This document shows positions 48,119-60,143 of a stretch of DNA of 64,000 nt, piece by piece; the first letter of the stretch is position 1, and each line of letters opens with the position of its first letter. Both the position numbers and the translations under genes were made by a program. Where the stretch lies: positions 315,001-379,000 of the forward strand of contig NC_064044.1 of the NCBI RefSeq assembly GCF_932526225.1, read 5' to 3'. This DNA is from Nematostella vectensis (Eukaryota > Cnidaria > Anthozoa > Actiniaria > Edwardsiidae). Under the pieces are notes generated by a model. The model did no database searches. It saw only the letters and a program-made list of their open reading frames with translations, and was not told the DNA's origin.

Positions 48119-50122
48119 TTATTGATTATATGTATTCAATTTGTTCCTAGGAAGTTAACAAAAAACACAAAGCAAAGAGTTTGAGGAAGTAAACAAGTAT
48201 GTGAACTTTAATGTTCTATTTGAAGGGGTGCATTTTGTACAGGGAAGCATACATAGAATGCTTAACTGGTGTAGAGGGAAGAGGTAAAAGTTTATTGAGC
48301 ATAATTTCAACAATAGCAGGGGGAAGAGAGGGGCACTCTCTTCATACAATATTGCAGTTGTTACCTATTATTAAATAAGTTTGCAACAAGTCTTTGTTTA
48401 TTAAGCAAGGTCTATTTCTGAGACAAGCAAACTCAAGTAAGGCTGTTGAAATAACAGGTGAGTGTTAAAAGAAAAACAATTATCTGATTAGAAAACTACT
48501 GTAGATTCCTTTGCACCAAAATAAGAACAAACTTCATTTTGTTTGTTATTTATGAGGAACGAGATGAGCTCTACAAAGCCATAAAGAAATATGTATTGCT
48601 CATCTAAATTATACAAGTAAATAATAATATTAAAAAAAGAACTACTGTAAGTAATTAGAGTGGTTTTCATTAACCCGTGAAACAAAGTGTGATAGTTAAA
48701 CGGTAATAGTTAGTAAAACACAAAAAAGTACAATAGAATCAGATCACCACAAAGTGTAATACGCTAAAGCGTAGTTCACGGGTTAATGAAGGTTTTGACA
48801 TTTCAACCTTACATCCACATGAAAGTAATGCCTAATATCGAGTGCCCTACAGTAAGTGTTTTGCAGTCAAGTTGTTTTCTGTTAGTAGGTACAAAAATAT
48901 TCTAAATAATAGTAATCATAGCTATGGTCACCACTTACACATATAGAACTTGTAATGAAAAGAAAGAAACAAAATATATATATATGCAGTCAAACAACAG
49001 AATTGCATGATAACCTTGAATATATTGAATAAAGGACTGCAAAAAAACATCTTTTGTACTAGTTGCTTGAATTGACCCTTGGCTATTTTTAGCTGAATTC
49101 CCCTCCCCCTCTAAAAAAGAAAAAAATAATAATAATAGAACAAAACTAAAAAGACAACAAACATAACAGAGACCCCCACCAACAATTTTGATTTTTTTTA
49201 CTTTCCTTTAAAAGTTGAGTGTCATGGTTAAGAGATTTGCAATAGCTCTAGAGCCCTGACACAATGAACTTCAGTGAAATTCTAATACTGACTTATGAGC
49301 TTTTGGTACATGTGGGAGACTTTAAACAAAACAAAACAAATGACCACAAACTGTCAATTAACATAGTTTTCAATATAATATTGCATATTATTTAATAAGG
49401 TATTCACAGCTTTTAAAAAGTTCAACTGTTTGTTGACACTTAAAAGCCTACAATAATCACTGACTCTAGACATGCGCAGTACTATGCTGCTGCCCCTTTA
49501 AAGTAAAATACACTTTACTTAGTCAGCGTAGACAAAATTGCGGATTTTGTCAATATTCTAATATGAAGATGTCAATATTCTCCCCCCTTACGTCTTTATT
49601 TCTATTTATTTTATGATTTTTACATGATACCAAAACAGCGTCTTTTTTCTTCGGTAATTTGATGTCATGTACACAATAAAAGAGATGCGCCCGTGCGCAT
49701 GGCGAGTCCCCAAGGGACCCAAGACGCCCAAATAGACCTCTATTTTTTGTCATCCACAATCTCGGCGAGCTGTGCGTGGCGTAACCGTATTACAGGCCTG
49801 GGATCCTGGTTATTGTCCTCACCATTAATGCGCGGGTTGGGATAACCTTGCAAGAGTGTTGTACAGCATATTCGCTCGGAAATATCGGTGCTTGGGGCCT
49901 TCGGGTTCTTTACAGCCTTCCGTAAAAGCCTTGTGCTGCCATACCGATTGGGTAATCCGTATGTATGGTTTCCGTTTTGTTCTTCAGACCGGGTTCGATC
50001 CCAGGCCAATGGGCTTTTTTTTTAGTTCGTTTTTTTTTTCTTTGTGCTGGACCCCCTTAATCCTGATAGGTTTTGCGCAAAAATAATAAAAAAAGTGAGT
50101 TTGCAAAATAAGCTTGCTAGCT
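48119..50122 (+). repeat. Array unit 25 (2,004 bp)
   Basis: TTAA element at 48670-48786. Carries GGTGTAGAGG (as 18 and 26), GCAACAAGTC near 48383 and the GG to TT change at 49215-49216. Confidence 0.97.
49777..50018 (+). ncRNA. Small-RNA candidate, unit 25
   Basis: CCTCACC variant; otherwise consensus. Confidence 0.35.
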
Positions 50123-52128
50123 TTATTGATTATATGTATTCAATTTGTTCCTAGGAAGTTAACAAAAAACACAAAGCAAAGAGTTTGAGGAAGTAAACAA
50201 GTATGTGAACTTTAATGTTCTATTTGAAGGGGTGCATTTTGTACAGGGAAGCATACATAGAATGCTTAACTGGTGTAGAGGGAAGAGGTAAAAGTTTATT
50301 GAGCATAATTTCAACAATAGCAGGGGGAAGAGAGGGGCACTCTCTTCATACAATATTGCAGTTGTTACCTATTATTAAATAAGTTTGTAACATGTCTTTG
50401 TTTTTTAAGCAAGGTCTATTTCTGAGACAAGCAAACTCAAGTAAGGCTGTTGAAATAACAGGTGAGTGTTAAAAGAAAAACAATTATCTGATTAGAAAAC
50501 TACTGTAGATTCCTTTGCACCAAAATAAGAACAAACTTCATTTTGTTTGTTATTTATGAGGAACGAGATGAGCTCTACAAAGCCATAAAGAAATATGTAT
50601 TGCTCATCTAAATTATACAAGTAAATAATAATATTAAAAAAGAACTACTGTAAGTAATTAGAGTGGTTTTCATTAACCCGTGAAACAAAGTGTGATAGTT
50701 AAACGGTAATAGTTAGTAAAACACAAAAAAGTACAATAGAATCAGATCACCACAAAGTGTAATACGCTAAAGCGTAGTTCACGGTTTAATGAAGGTTTTG
50801 ACATTTCAACCTTACATCCACATGAAAGTAATGCCTAATATCGAGTGCCCTACAGTAAGTGTTTTGCAGTCAAGTTGTTTTCTGTTAGTAGGTACAAAAA
50901 TATTCTAAATAATAGTAATCATAGCTATGGTCACCACTTACACATATAGAACTTGTAATGAAAAGAAAGAAACAAAATATATATATATGCAGTCAAACAA
51001 CAGAATTGCATGATAACCTTGAATATATTGAATAAAGGACTGCAAAAAAACATCTTTTGTACTAGTTGCTTGAATTGACCCTTGGCTATTTTTAGCTGAA
51101 TTCACCTCCCCCTCTAAAAAAGAAAATAATAATAATAATAATAGAACAAAACTAAAAAGACAACAAACATAACAGAGACCCCCACCAACAATTTTGATTT
51201 TTTTTACTTTCCTTTAAAAGGGGAGTGTCATGGTTAAGAGATTTGCAATAGCTCTAGAGCCCTGACACAATGAACTTCAGTGAAATTCTAATACTGACTT
51301 ATGAGCTTTTGGTACATGTGGGAGACTTTAAACAAAACAAAACAAATGACCACAAACTGTCAATTAACATAGTTTTCAATATAATATTGCATATTATTTA
51401 ATAAGGTATTCACAGCTTTTAAAAAGTTCAACTGTTTGTTGACACTTAAAAGCCTACAATAATCACTGACTCTAGACATGCGCAGTACTATGCTGCTGCC
51501 CCTTTAAAGTAAAATACACTTTACTTAGTCAGCGTAGACAAAATTGCGGATTTTGTCAATATTCTAATATGAAGATGTCAATATTCTCCCCCCTTACGTC
51601 TTTATTTCTATTTATTTTATGATTTTCACATGATACCAAAACAGCGTCTTTTTTCTTCGCTAATTTGATGTCATGTACACAATAAAAGAGATGCGCCGTG
51701 CGCATGGCGAGTCCCCAAGGGACCCAAGACGCCCAAATAGACCTCTATTTTTTGTCATCCACAATCTCGGCGAGCTGTGCGTGGCGTAACCGTATTACAG
51801 GCCTGGGATCCTGGTTATTGTCCTCCCCATTAATGCGCGGGTTGGGATAACCTTGCAAGAGTGTTGTACAGCATATTCGCTCGGAAATATCGGTGCTTGG
51901 GGCCTTCGGGTTCTTTACAGCCTTCCGTAAAAGCCTTGTGCTGCCATACCGATTGGGTAATCCGTATGTATGGTTTCCGTTTTGTTCTTCAGACCGGGTT
52001 CGATCCCAGGCCAATGGGCTTTTTTTTTTAGTTCGTTTTTTTTTCTTTGTGCTGGACCCCCTTAATCCTGATAGGTTTTGCGCAAAAATAATAAAAAAAA
52101 GTGAGTTTGCAAAATAAGCTTGCTAGAT
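50123..52128 (+). repeat. Array unit 26 (2,006 bp)
   Basis: TTAA element at 50673-50789. One C is deleted in the GC hairpin loop near 51697 (ATGCGC CGT GCGCAT); the six-base stem is kept. Confidence 0.97.
51782..52023 (+). ncRNA. Small-RNA candidate, unit 26
   Basis: Consensus copy. Confidence 0.35.
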
Positions 52129-54136
52129 TTATTGATTATATGTATTCAATTTGTTCCTAGGAAGTTAACAAAAAACACAAAGCAAAGAGTTTGAGGAAGT
52201 AAACAAGTATGTGAACTTTAATGTTCTATTTGAAGGGGTGCATTTTGTACAGGGAAGCATACATAGAATGCTTAACTGGTGGAGAGGGAAGAGGTAAAAG
52301 TTTATTGAGCATAATTTCAACAATAGCAGGGGGAAGAGAGGGGCACTCTCTTCATACAATATTGCAGTTGTTACCTATTATTAAATAAGTTTGCAACATG
52401 TCTTTGTTTATTAAGCAAGGTCTATTTCTGAGACAAGCAAACTCAAGTAAGGCTGTTGAAATAACAGGTGAGTGTTAAAAGAAAAACAATTATCTGATTA
52501 GAAAACTACTGTAGATTCCTTTGCACCAAAATAAGAACAAACTTCATTTTGTTTGTTATTTATGAGGAACGAGATGAGCTCTACAAAGCCATAAAGAAAT
52601 ATGTATTGCTCATCTAAATTATACAAGTAAATAATAATATTAAAAAAAGAACTACTGTAAGTAATTAGAGTGGTTTTCATTAACCCGTGAAACAAAGTGT
52701 GATAGTTAAACGGTAATAGTTGGTAAAACACAAAAAAGTACAATAGAATCAGATCACCACAAAGTGTAATACGCTAAAGCGTAGTTCACGGGTTAATGAA
52801 GGTTTTGACATTTCAACCTTACATCCACATGAAAGTAATGCCTAATATCGAGTGCCCTACAGTAAGTGTTTTGCAGTCAAGTTGTTTTCTGTTAGTAGGT
52901 AAAAAAATATTCTAAATAATAGTAATCATAGCTATGGTCACCACTTACACATATAGAACTTGTAATGAAAAGAAAGAAACAAAATATATATATATATATG
53001 CAGTCAAACAACAGAATTGCATGATAACCTTGAATATATTGAATAAAGGACTGCAAAAAAACATCTTTTGTACTAGTTGCTTGAATTGACCCTTGGCTAT
53101 TTTTAGCTGAATTCCCCTCCCCCTCTAAAAAAGATAATAATAATAATAATAGAACAAAACTAAAAAGAAAACAAACATAACAGAGACCCCCACCAACAAT
53201 TTTGATTTTTTTTACTTTCCTTTAAAAGGGGAGTGTCATGGTTAAGAGATTTGCAATAGCTCTAGAGCCCTGACACAATGAACTTAAGTGAAATTCTAAT
53301 ACTGACTTATGAGCTTTTGGTACATGTGGGAGACTTTAAACAAAACAAACAAAATGACCACAAACTGTCAATTAACATAGTTTTCAATATAATATTGCAT
53401 ATTATTTAATAAGGTATTCACAGCTTTTAAAAAGTTCAACTGTTTGTTGACACTTGAAAGCCTACAATAATCACTGACTCCAGACATGCGCAGTACTATG
53501 CTGCTGCCCCTTTAAAGTAAAATAAGCTTTACTTAGTCAGCGTAGACAAAATTGCGGGTTTTGTCAATATTCTAATATGAAGATGTCAATATTCTCCCCC
53601 CTTACGTCTTTATTTCTATTTATTTTATGATTTTCACATGATACCAAAACAGCGTCATTTTTCTTCGCTAATTTGATGTCATGTACACAATAAAAGAGAT
53701 GCGCCCGTGCGCATGGCGAGTCCCCAAGGGACCCAAGACGCCCAAGTAGACCTCTATTTTTTGTCATCCACAATCTCAGCGAGCTGTGCGTGGCGTAACC
53801 GTATTACAGGCCTGGGATCCTGGTTATTGTCCTCCCCATTAATGCGCGGGTTGGGATAACCTTGCAAGAGTGTTGTACAGCATATTCGCTCGGAAATATC
53901 GGTGCTTGGGGCCTTCGGGTTCTTTACAGCCTTCCGTAAAAGCCTTGTGCTGCCATACCGATTGGGTAATCCTTATGTATGGTTTCCGTTTTGTTCTTCA
54001 GACCGGGTTCGATCCCAGGCCAATGGGCTTTTTTTTTTAGTTCGTTTGTTTTTCCTTGTGCTGGACCCCCTTAATCCTGATAGGTTTTGCGCAAAAATAA
54101 TAAAAAAAGTGAGTTTGCAAAATAAGCTTGCTAGAT
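52129..54136 (+). repeat. Array unit 27 (2,008 bp)
   Basis: TTAA element at 52680-52796. Many private changes on the right: CTTGAAAGCC, AATAAGCTTTAC, GCGTCATTTTTC, CCCAAGTAGACC, AATCCTTATG and GTTTGTTTTTCC. Confidence 0.97.
53791..54032 (+). ncRNA. Small-RNA candidate, unit 27
   Basis: AATCCTTATGTATGG changes a bulge base beside GTATGG; boxes and end stem intact. Confidence 0.34.
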
Positions 54137-56138
54137 TTATTGATTATATGTATTCAATTTGTTCCTAGGAAGTTAACAAAAAACACAAAGCAAAGAGTTT
54201 GAGGAAGTAAACAAGTATGTGAACTTTAATGTTCTATTTGAAGGGGTGCATTTTGTACAGGGAAGCATACATAGAATGCTTAACTGGTGGAGAGGGAAGA
54301 GGTAAAAGTTTATTGAGCATAATTTCAACAATAGCAGGGGGAAGAGGGGGGCACTCTCTTCATACAATATTGCAGTTGTTACCTATTATTAAATAAGTTT
54401 GTAACATGTCTTTGTTTATTAAGCAAGGTATATTTCTGAGACAAGCAAACTCAAGTAATAGCTGTTGAAATAATAGGTGAGTGTTAAAAGAAAAACAATT
54501 ATTTGATTAGAAAACTACTGTAGATTCCTTTGCACCAAAATAAGAACAAACTTCATTTCGTTTGTTATTTTTGAGAAACGAGATGAGCTCTACAAGGCCT
54601 AGAAGAAATATGTATTGCTTATCTAAATTATACAAGTAAATGATAATATTAAAAAAGAACTACTGTAAGTAATTAGAGTGGTTTTCATTAACCCGTGAAA
54701 CAAAGTGTGATAGTTAAACGGTAATAGTTAGTAAAACACAAAAAAGAACAATAGAATCAGATCACCACAAAGTGTAATACGCTAAAGCGTAGTTCACAGG
54801 TTAATGAAGGTTTTGACATTTCAACCTTACATCCATATGAAAGTAATGCCTAATATCGAGTGCCCTACAGTAAGTGTTTTGCAGTCAAGTTGTTTTCTGT
54901 TAGTAGGTAAAAAAATTTTCTAAATAATAGTAATCATAGCTATGGTCACCACTTACACATATAGAACTTGTAATGAAAAGAAAGAAAAAAATATATATAT
55001 ATGCAGTCAAACAACAGAATTGCATGATAACCTTGAATATATTGAATAAAGGACTGCAAAAAAACATCTTTTGAACTAGTTGCTTGAATTGACCCTTGGC
55101 TATTTTTAGCTGAATTCCCCTCCCCCTTTAAAAAAGAAAATAATAATAATAATAGAACAAAACTAAAAAGAAAACAAACATAACAGAGACCCCTACCAAC
55201 AATTTTGATTTTTTTTACTTTCCTTTAAAAGGGGAGTGTCATGGTTAAGAGATTTGCAATAGCTCTAGAGCCCTGACACAATGAACTTCAGCGAAATTCT
55301 AATACTGACTTATGAGCTTTTGGTACATGTGGGAGACTTTAAACAAAACAATCAAAATGACCACAAACTGTCAATTAACATAGTTTTCAATATAATATTG
55401 CATATTATTTAATAAGGTATTCACAGCTTTTAAAAAGTTCAACTGTTTGTTGACACTTAAAAGCCTACAATAATCACTGACTCCAGACATGCGCAGTACT
55501 ATGCCGCTGCCCCTTTAAAGTAAAATACACTTTACTTAGTCAGCGTAGACAAAATTGCGGATTTTGTCAATATTCTAATATGAAGATGTCAATATTCTCC
55601 CCCCTTACGTCTTTATTTCTATTTATTTTATGATTTTCACATGATACCAAAACAGCGTCTTTTTTCTTCGCTAATTTGATGTCATGTACACAATAAAAGA
55701 GATGCGCCCGTGCGCATGGCGAGTCCCCAAGGGACCCAAGACGCCCAAATAGACATCTATTTTTTGTCATCCACAATCTCGACGAGCTGTGCGTGGCGTA
55801 ACCGTATTACAGGACTGGGATCCTGGTTATTGTCCTCCCCATTAATGCGCGGGTTGGGATAACCTTGCAAGAGTGTTGTACAGCATATTCGCTCGGAAAT
55901 ATCGGTGCTTGGGGCCTTCGGGTTCTTTACAGCCTTCCGTAAAAGCCTTGTGCTGCCATACCGATTGGGTAATCCGTATGTATGGTTTCCGTTTTGTTCT
56001 TCAGACCGGGTTCGATCCCAGGCCAATGTGCTTTTTTTTTAGTTCGTTTTTTTTTCCTTGTGCTGGACCCCCTTAATCCTGATAGGTTTTGCGCAAAAAT
56101 AATAAAAAAAGTGAGTTTGCAAAATAAGCTTGCTAGAT
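54137..56138 (+). repeat. Array unit 28 (2,002 bp), diverged group
   Basis: TTAA element at 54688-54804. Dense changes at 54430-54620 (GTAATAGCTG, AATAATAGG, TTTTTGAGAAACG, AAGGCCTAGAAG). In the small-RNA candidate it has GGACTGGGATC, the only break seen in the 11-bp end stem. Confidence 0.97.
55794..56035 (+). ncRNA. Small-RNA candidate, unit 28 (end stem broken)
   Basis: 5' arm reads GGACTGGGATC while the 3' arm stays GATCCCAGGCC: one mismatch, not compensated. Linker is CCAATGTGC. Possibly a decayed copy. Confidence 0.3.
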
Positions 56139-58141
56139 TTATTGATTATATGTATTCAATTTGTTCCTAGGAAGTTAACAAAAAACACAAAGCAAAGAGT
56201 TTGAGGAAGTAAACAAGTATGTGAACTTTAATGTTCTATTTGAAGGGGTGCATTTTGTACAGGGAAGCATACATAGAATGCTTAACTGGTGGAGAGGGAA
56301 GAGGTAAAAGTTTATTGAGCATAATTTCAACAATAGCAGGGGGAAGAGAGGGGCACTCTCTTCATACAATATTGCAGTTGTTACCTATTATTAAATAAGT
56401 TTGTAACATGTCTTTGTTTATTAAGCAAGGTCTATTTCTGAGACAAGCAAACTCAAGTAAGAGCTGTTGAAATAATAGGTAAGTGTTAAAAGAAAAACAA
56501 TTATTTGATTAGAAAACTACTGTAGATTCATTTGCACCAAAATAAGAACAAACTTCATTTCGTTTGTTATTTTTGAGAAACGAGATGAGCTCTACAAGGC
56601 CGAGAAGAAATATGTATTGCTCATCTAAATTATACAAGTAAATGATAATATTAAAAAAGAACTACTGTAAGTAATTAGAGTGGTTTTCATTAACCCGTGA
56701 AACAAAGTGTGATAGTTAAACGGTAATAGTTAGTAAAACACAAAAAAGAACAATAGAATCAGATCACCACAAAGTGTAATACGCTAAAGCGTAGTTCACG
56801 GGTTAATGAAGGTTTTGACATTTCAACCTTACATCCATATGAAAGTAATGCCTAATATCGAGTGCCCTACAGTAAGTGTTTTGCAGTCAAGTTGTTTTCT
56901 GTTAGTAGGTACAAAAATATTCTAAATAATAGTAATCATAGCTATGGTCACCACTTACACATATAGAACTTGTAATGAAAAGAAAGAAAAATATATATAT
57001 ATATGCAGTCAAACAACAGAATTGCATGATAACCTTGAATATATTGAATAAAGGACTGCAAAAAAACATCTTTTGTACTAGTTGCTTGAATTGACCTTTG
57101 GCTTTTTTTAGCAGAATTCTCCTCCCCCTCTAAAAATGAAAATAATATTAATAATAGAACAAAACTAAAAAGAAAACAAACATAACAGAGACCCCCACCA
57201 ACAATTTTGATTTTTTTTACTTTCCTTTAAAAGGGGAGTGTCATGGTTAAGAGATTTGCAATAGCTCTAGAGCCCTGACACAATGAACTTCAGTGAAATT
57301 CTAATACTGACTTATGAGCTTTTGGTACATGTGGGAGACTTTAAACAAAACAAAAAAAAATGACCACAAACTGTCAATTAACATAGTTTTCAAAATAATA
57401 TTGCATATTATTTAATAAGGTATTCACAGCTTTTAAAAAGTTCAACTGTTTGTTGACACTTAAAAGCCTACAATAATCACTGACTCCAGACATGCGCAGT
57501 ACTATGCTGCTGCTCCTTTAAAGTAAAATACACTTTACTTAGTCAGCGTAGACAAAATTGCGGATTTTGTCAATATTCTAATATGAAGATGTCAATATTC
57601 TCCCCCCTTACGTCTTTATTTCTATTTATTTTATGATTTTCACATGATACCAAAACAGCGTCTTTTTTCTTCGCTAATTTGATGTCATGTACACAATAAA
57701 AGAGATGCGCCCGTGCGCATGGCGAGTCCCCAAGTGACCCAAGCGCCCAAATAGACCTCTATTTTTTGTCATCCACAATCTCGGCGAGCTGTGCGTGGCG
57801 TAACCGTATTACAGGCCTGGGATCCTGGTTATTGTCCTCCCCATTAATGCGCGGGTTGGGATAACCTTGCAAGAGTGTTGTACAGCATATTCGCTCGGAA
57901 ATATCGGTGCTTGGGGCCTTCGGGTTCTTTACAGCCTTCCGTAAAAGCCTTGTGCTGCCATACCGATTGGGTAATCCGTATGTATGGTTTCCGTTTTGTT
58001 CTTCAGACCGGGTTCGATCCCAGGCCAGTGGGCTTTTTTTTTTAGTTCGTTTTTTTTCTGTGTGCTGGACCCCCTTAATCCTGATAGGTTTTGCGCAAAA
58101 ATAATAAAAAAAAGTGAGTTTGCAAAATAAGCTTGCTAGAT
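56139..58141 (+). repeat. Array unit 29 (2,003 bp), diverged group
   Basis: TTAA element at 56690-56806. The donor-like site reads ATAG/GTAAGT. Shares GCTGCTCCTTT, AAGTGACCC, a one-base deletion (AAGCGCCC) and GGCCAGTGGG with unit 30. Confidence 0.97.
57796..58037 (+). ncRNA. Small-RNA candidate, unit 29
   Basis: Linker CCAGTGGGC, outside the stem; the rest is consensus although the unit is otherwise diverged. Confidence 0.35.
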
Positions 58142-60143
58142 TTATTGATTATATGTATTCAATTTGTTCCTAGGAAGTTAACAAAAAACACAAAGCAAAG
58201 AGTTTGAGGAAGTAAACAAGTATGTGAACTTTAATGTTCTATTTGAAGGGGTGCATTTTGTACAGGGAAGCATACATAGAATGCTTAACTGGTGGAGAGG
58301 GAAGAGGTAAAAGTTTATTGAGCATAATTTCAACAATAGCAGGGGGAAGAGAGGGGCACTCTCTTCATACAATATTGCAGTTGTTACCTATTATTAAATA
58401 AGTTTGTAACATGTCTTTGTTTATTAAGCAAGGTCTATTTCTGAGACAAGCAAACTCAAGTAAGGCTGTTGAAATAACAGGTGAGTGTTAAAAGAAAAAC
58501 AATTATCTGATTAGAAAACTACTGTAGATTCCTTTGCACCAAAATAAGAACAAACTTCATTTCGTTTGTTATTTTTGAGAAACGAGATGAGCTCTACAAG
58601 GCCGAGAAGAAATATGTATTGCTCATCTAAATTATACAAGTAAATGATAATATTAAAAAAGAACTACTGTAAGTAATTAGAGTGGTTTTCATTAACCCGT
58701 GAAACAAAGTGTGATAGTTAAACGGTAATAGTTAGTAAAACACAAAAAAGAACAATAGAATCAGATCACCACAAAGTGTAATACGCTAAAGCGTAGTTCA
58801 CGGGTTAATGAAGGTTTTGACATTTCAACCTTACATCCATATGAAAGTAATGCCTAATATCGAGTGCCCTACAGTAAGTGTTTTGCAGTCAAGTTGTTTT
58901 CTGTTAGTAGGTACAAAAATATTCTAAATAATAGTAATCATAGCTATGGTCACCACTTACACATATAGAACTTGTAATGAAAAGAAAGAAAAATATATAT
59001 ATATATGCAGTCAAACAACAGAATTGCATGATAACCTTGAATATATTGAATAAAGGACTGCAAAAAAACATCTTTTGTACTAGTTGCTTGAATTGACCTT
59101 TGGCTTTTTTTAGCTGAATTCTCCTCCCCCTCTAAAAATGAAAATAATAATAATAATAGAACAAAACTAAAAAGAAAACAAACATAACAGAGACCCCCAC
59201 CAACAATTTTGATTTTTTTTACTTTCCTTTTAAAGGGGAGTGTCATGGTTAAGAGATTTGCAATAGCTCTAGAGCCCTGACACAATGAACTTCAGTGAAA
59301 TTCTAATACTGACTTATGAGCTTTTGGTACATGTGGGAGACTTTAAACAAAACAAAAAAAAATGACCACAAACTGTCAATTAACATAGTTTTCAAAATAA
59401 TATTGCATATTATTTAATAAGGTATTCACAGCTTTTAAAAAGTTCAACTGTTTGTTGACACTTAAAAGCCTACAATAATCACTGACTCCAGACATGCGCA
59501 GTACTATGCTGCTGCTCCTTTAAAGTAAAATACACTTTACTTAGTCAGCGTAGACAAAATTGCGGATTTTGTCAATATTCTAATATGAAGATGTCAATAT
59601 TCTCCCCCCTTACGTCTTTATTTCTATTTATTTTATGATTTTCACATGATACCAAAACAGCGTCTTTTTTCTTCGCTAATTTGATGTCATGTACACAATA
59701 AAAGAGATGCGCCCGTGCGCATGGCGAGTCCCCAAGTGACCCAAGCGCCCAAATAGACCTCTATTTTTTGTCATCCACAATCTCGGCGAGCTGTGCGTGG
59801 CGTAACCGTATTACAGGCCTGGGATCCTGGTTATTGTCCTCCCCATTAATGCGCGGGCTGGGATAACCTTGCAAGAGTGTTGTACAGCATATTCGCTCGG
59901 AAATATCGGTGCTTGGGGCCTTCGGGTTCTTTACAGCCTTCCGTAAAAGCCTTGTGCTGCCATACCGATTGGGTAATCCGTATGTATGGTTTCCGTTTTG
60001 TTCTTCAGACCGGGTTCGATCCCAGGCCAGTGGGCTTTTTTTTTTAGTTCGTTTTTTTTCTGTGTGCTGGACCCCCTTAATCCTGATAGGTTTTGCGCAA
60101 AAATAATAAAAAAAAGTGAGTTTGCAAAATAAGCTTGCTAGAT
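58142..60143 (+). repeat. Array unit 30 (2,002 bp), diverged group, hybrid
   Basis: TTAA element at 58692-58808. The first ~330 bp is of the common type (AAGTAAGGCTG, AATAACAGG); from TTTCGTTTG (about 58560) on it is nearly identical to unit 29. The switch is between about 58475 and 58562. Confidence 0.97.
59798..60039 (+). ncRNA. Small-RNA candidate, unit 30
   Basis: As unit 29, plus GCGGGCTGGG in the extended GGTTAT hairpin. Confidence 0.35.

Noticed and set aside
58950-59285. Minus-strand 111-codon frame in unit 30 (and 72-81-codon relatives elsewhere)
   Set aside because: Depends on microsatellite lengths; low-complexity translation of TA/ATA tracts; not kept between units.
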